The notes under the pieces are model-generated. The model had not been told where the DNA came from. It saw only the letters and a list, made by a program, of their open reading frames with translations, and did no database searches. From the NCBI GenBank assembly GCA_028281865.1, contig JANQJB010000141.1, positions 1 to 44,118 on the forward strand: a DNA stretch of 44,118 nucleotides, written 5' to 3'. The number at the start of each line of letters is the position of its first letter. Positions within the stretch are counted from its first letter, which is position 1. The translations under genes were made by a program, and so were the position numbers. This stretch comes from Marinagarivorans sp. (GTDB taxonomy: Bacteria > Pseudomonadota > Gammaproteobacteria > Pseudomonadales > Cellvibrionaceae). This document shows positions 42,434-44,118 of the stretch, in pieces.

Positions 42434-43909
42434 CTATTCTTCAGCCTTGTGCTCAGGTTTATACTCTGACGGCACTATTACCGTTTGACCCTCCTTCACC
42501 GTTTCGCTACGCCCTCCCATAGAAAGCGCCCACTTTTTCGGAATTCTCTCTGCAAGCTTATCCATTGTTTCACGATATTTTTTTTCGCTGGCAAGATTTT
42601 TGTGCTCGTGAGGATCGGATTGATGATCGTAGAATTCTTCTGATCCATCGCGGTATCGGATATAACGATAACGCTCATCTTCGATACTAGCATTGTGTTT
42701 ATCGTAAGCAAAAAAATTGGGTTCTTTCATTGCCAACTCGGGCGACCTAAACCACGGCGTTAAACTATTGCCGTCAAGCTGGTGCTCCGGTAGCGGCACT
42801 CCAGCGTAGTCAACCAAGGTCGGATAAATATCGACTAAGCCTATCGAAACATCCGATTTTCCTTTTTCGATGTTTGCACCACGAACCAGGAACGGTACTG
42901 CTGCAGCGCGCCCCCACAATGTGCCCTTACCCCAACGATCTTTATCACCCAAATGGAAACCGTTATCCGACGTGACTATCACAATCGTATTTTCAGCATA
43001 ACGCGATTTGTCCAACGCTTCGATAATGCGCCCCATATTCCAATCCGCAAAGGTCGTACCCGCAGCGTAACCCCACAGCATTTTTTGCCAAAGATCGAAG
43101 TCTATCTTTCCATTTTCATCCCGCACACGTCGCAGATTACTGGAAAATAAACGACCGTACTCTGTTACATCATCAATATCATTTTTTTTATATGCGGTAG
43201 GCAAGGTGAAAATATGATTTTCATACATATCGAAAAAGCGCTTCGGTGATACATAGGGTGTATGAGGCCGCCATAAACCATAAAACATAAAGAATGGCTT
43301 TTCATGTTTTTGCGCTAAAAACTCTATAGCAGCGTCAGCGTTTTGAACATCGGGAAAATCTGAATCATCTCCTCGCCACGCTTGTATATTCAAAAATTTA
43401 TTCTTAGCTTTAACGATATAAGAATGTTTATCATCGCCAAAAGGCCCAAAAAAATTATCAGAAACTTTTGGCCGAACATCGAAAATTTTTCTTAGCCTTT
43501 CTTCGGACATCGGCGAGTGAAATATTTTCCCCGCGCCCCAAGTGAGGTAACCGTGCTGCCGAAAATGACGTGGCATAGATACGGTATCTTTTAGAACAGA
43601 ACCGGGTTTATGCCACGCGTCCGCACCATTTAAATACGCGCCATTCGTCGTCGGCAGTAAACCACTTAAAAAAGACGCCCGCGACGGATTGCAGACGGGA
43701 ACATTGGCAACAGCATTAGTAAAGCTTAACGACTGCTTCGCTAACTTATCGAGATATGGCGTTAAAATAGGTGAAGCAGGATCGTGGGTGGGGTCGGTAT
43801 TGAGGTCATCATAGACAATAAAGATAATATTAGGGGGCTTCTTAGCCAAACTCGGAACAGCAATGAGTGAAACTAAAAATAATATTGCGTTTAAAAAAAA
43901 TTTCTTCAT
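42434..43909 (-). CDS. secreted type I sulfatase (iduronate-2-sulfatase-like)
   Basis: 491 residues with a signal peptide (MKKFFLNAILFLVSLIAVPSLA). The metal-binding pair is Asp34-Asp35 (FIVYDDLNTDP). Cys73 in VCNPSRASFLSG is the C-x-P-S-R site matured to formylglycine. NTIVIVTSDNGFHLGDKDRWGKGTLWGRAAAVPFLVRG carries the later Asp/Asn metal ligands and catalytic His/Lys. The layout matches the S1 iduronate-2-sulfatase-like group, which in marine bacteria removes sulfate from algal polysaccharides. The substrate cannot be read from sequence. An oxygen-dependent FGE or anaerobic maturase must act elsewhere. Confidence 0.92.
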   Translation of the reverse strand: MKKFFLNAILFLVSLIAVPSLAKKPPNIIFIVYDDLNTDPTHDPASPILTPYLDKLAKQSLSFTNAVANVPVCNPSRASFLSGLLPTTNGAYLNGADAWHKPGSVLKDTVSMPRHFRQHGYLTWGAGKIFHSPMSEERLRKIFDVRPKVSDNFFGPFGDDKHSYIVKAKNKFLNIQAWRGDDSDFPDVQNADAAIEFLAQKHEKPFFMFYGLWRPHTPYVSPKRFFDMYENHIFTLPTAYKKNDIDDVTEYGRLFSSNLRRVRDENGKIDFDLWQKMLWGYAAGTTFADWNMGRIIEALDKSRYAENTIVIVTSDNGFHLGDKDRWGKGTLWGRAAAVPFLVRGANIEKGKSDVSIGLVDIYPTLVDYAGVPLPEHQLDGNSLTPWFRSPELAMKEPNFFAYDKHNASIEDERYRYIRYRDGSEEFYDHQSDPHEHKNLASEKKYRETMDKLAERIPKKWALSMGGRSETVKEGQTVIVPSEYKPEHKAEE

Positions 43910-43933
43910 GCTTAAGTAGGCCCCAAAATGTTA

Positions 43934-43969
43934 AAAGTTCCGCTCCGTCTTTTGACGAGGCGGAACTTT
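43934..43969 (-). terminator. strong hairpin between the edge gene and the sulfatase gene
   Basis: AAAGTTCCGC (43934-43943) and GCGGAACTTT (43960-43969), with an inner CGTC-TTTT-GACG. The stem ends in A/T runs on both sides, so on the minus strand it can terminate the upstream gene ending at 43989. Confidence 0.8.
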
Positions 43970-43988
43970 GCCGTTCTAACGTTCTTTG

Positions 43989-44118
43989 TTATTTCAAAGG
44001 TATGCGCTGTTTAGTATAAGTCGGTCCGTCACTGACTAAATTTCCAGATTCATCAAACCAAATTGGATCAATTACCAAGAACGGTGGCTGACCTCGAATA
44101 ATTCCGTGAGCCGAAAGC
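43989..44118 (-). CDS. C-terminal fragment of a gene cut by the window edge
   Basis: Reading the minus strand from the edge, a frame runs without stops to the TAA at 43989-43991 and ends with SAHGIIRGQPPFLVIDP, IWFDESGNLVSDG and a TKQRIPLK tail. Only about 42 residues are visible. The style (IDPIWFDESGNLVSDGPTY) recalls the C-termini of secreted glycoside hydrolases, which would suit the neighbouring sulfatase, but this is a guess. The terminator at 43934-43969 follows. Confidence 0.55.
   Translation of the reverse strand, partial: LSAHGIIRGQPPFLVIDPIWFDESGNLVSDGPTYTKQRIPLK

Overview
The window looks like chromosomal DNA of a marine gammaproteobacterium, most likely of the Cellvibrionaceae type (Saccharophagus/Teredinibacter relatives). 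This is inferred from a complete-looking MSHA pilus cluster, an oadGAB sodium-pump operon, typical housekeeping genes (trmL, bolA, pyk, dusC), a polysaccharide-type sulfatase, and lipoproteins whose lipobox is followed by poly-serine linkers. The G+C content is moderate and uneven.

Left accessory third (1-10.5 kb). The window opens inside a large RHS/YD-repeat toxin carrying a variable tip and followed by a probable immunity gene. A decayed copy of the 3' end of a beta-barrel gene (full copy at 8463-9392), an orphan ECF sigma factor and a small LuxR-type HTH protein come next. Two paralogous membrane-anchored HEAT-repeat proteins flank a small secreted aromatic-rich protein; conserved upstream motifs link these genes. 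A predicted nuclease with an eCIS-cargo-like leader is convergent with the second HEAT gene. A beta-barrel protein and a DUF3179 lipoprotein form a leftward pair.

Paired DUF1592/DUF1552 operons (10.8-17.1 kb). A rightward DUF1592-DUF1552 pair meets a leftward, diverged DUF1592-DUF1552 pair tail to tail across a shared hairpin terminator. Both pairs encode a cytochrome-related lipoprotein plus a Tat-type exported DUF1552 protein. Inverted repeats with AAACC/GGTTT arms lie just upstream of start codons. Together with the DUF3179 and barrel genes this is the best candidate in the window for an undescribed envelope system.

Two-component system and MSHA pilus (17.5-33.8 kb). An OmpR-type regulator and its histidine kinase lie downstream of a leftward MSHA cluster: mshI, a PilN-like gene, mshJ, K, L, M, N, E, G, then an 820 bp gap, then mshA, C, D, O, P. 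These encode the inner-membrane platform, secretin, ATPases, major pilin and minor pilins of a type IV-like pilus. I see no mshB, mshF or mshQ.

Right housekeeping third (33.8-44.1 kb). trmL, bolA, a small DRR-motif protein next to a CheY-like protein, pyruvate kinase, oadB-oadA-oadG, dusC, a secreted sulfatase, and the C-terminus of another leftward gene cut by the window edge.

No tRNA, rRNA, CRISPR array or intact insertion sequence was seen. All identifications come from reading the sequence; no database search was made.
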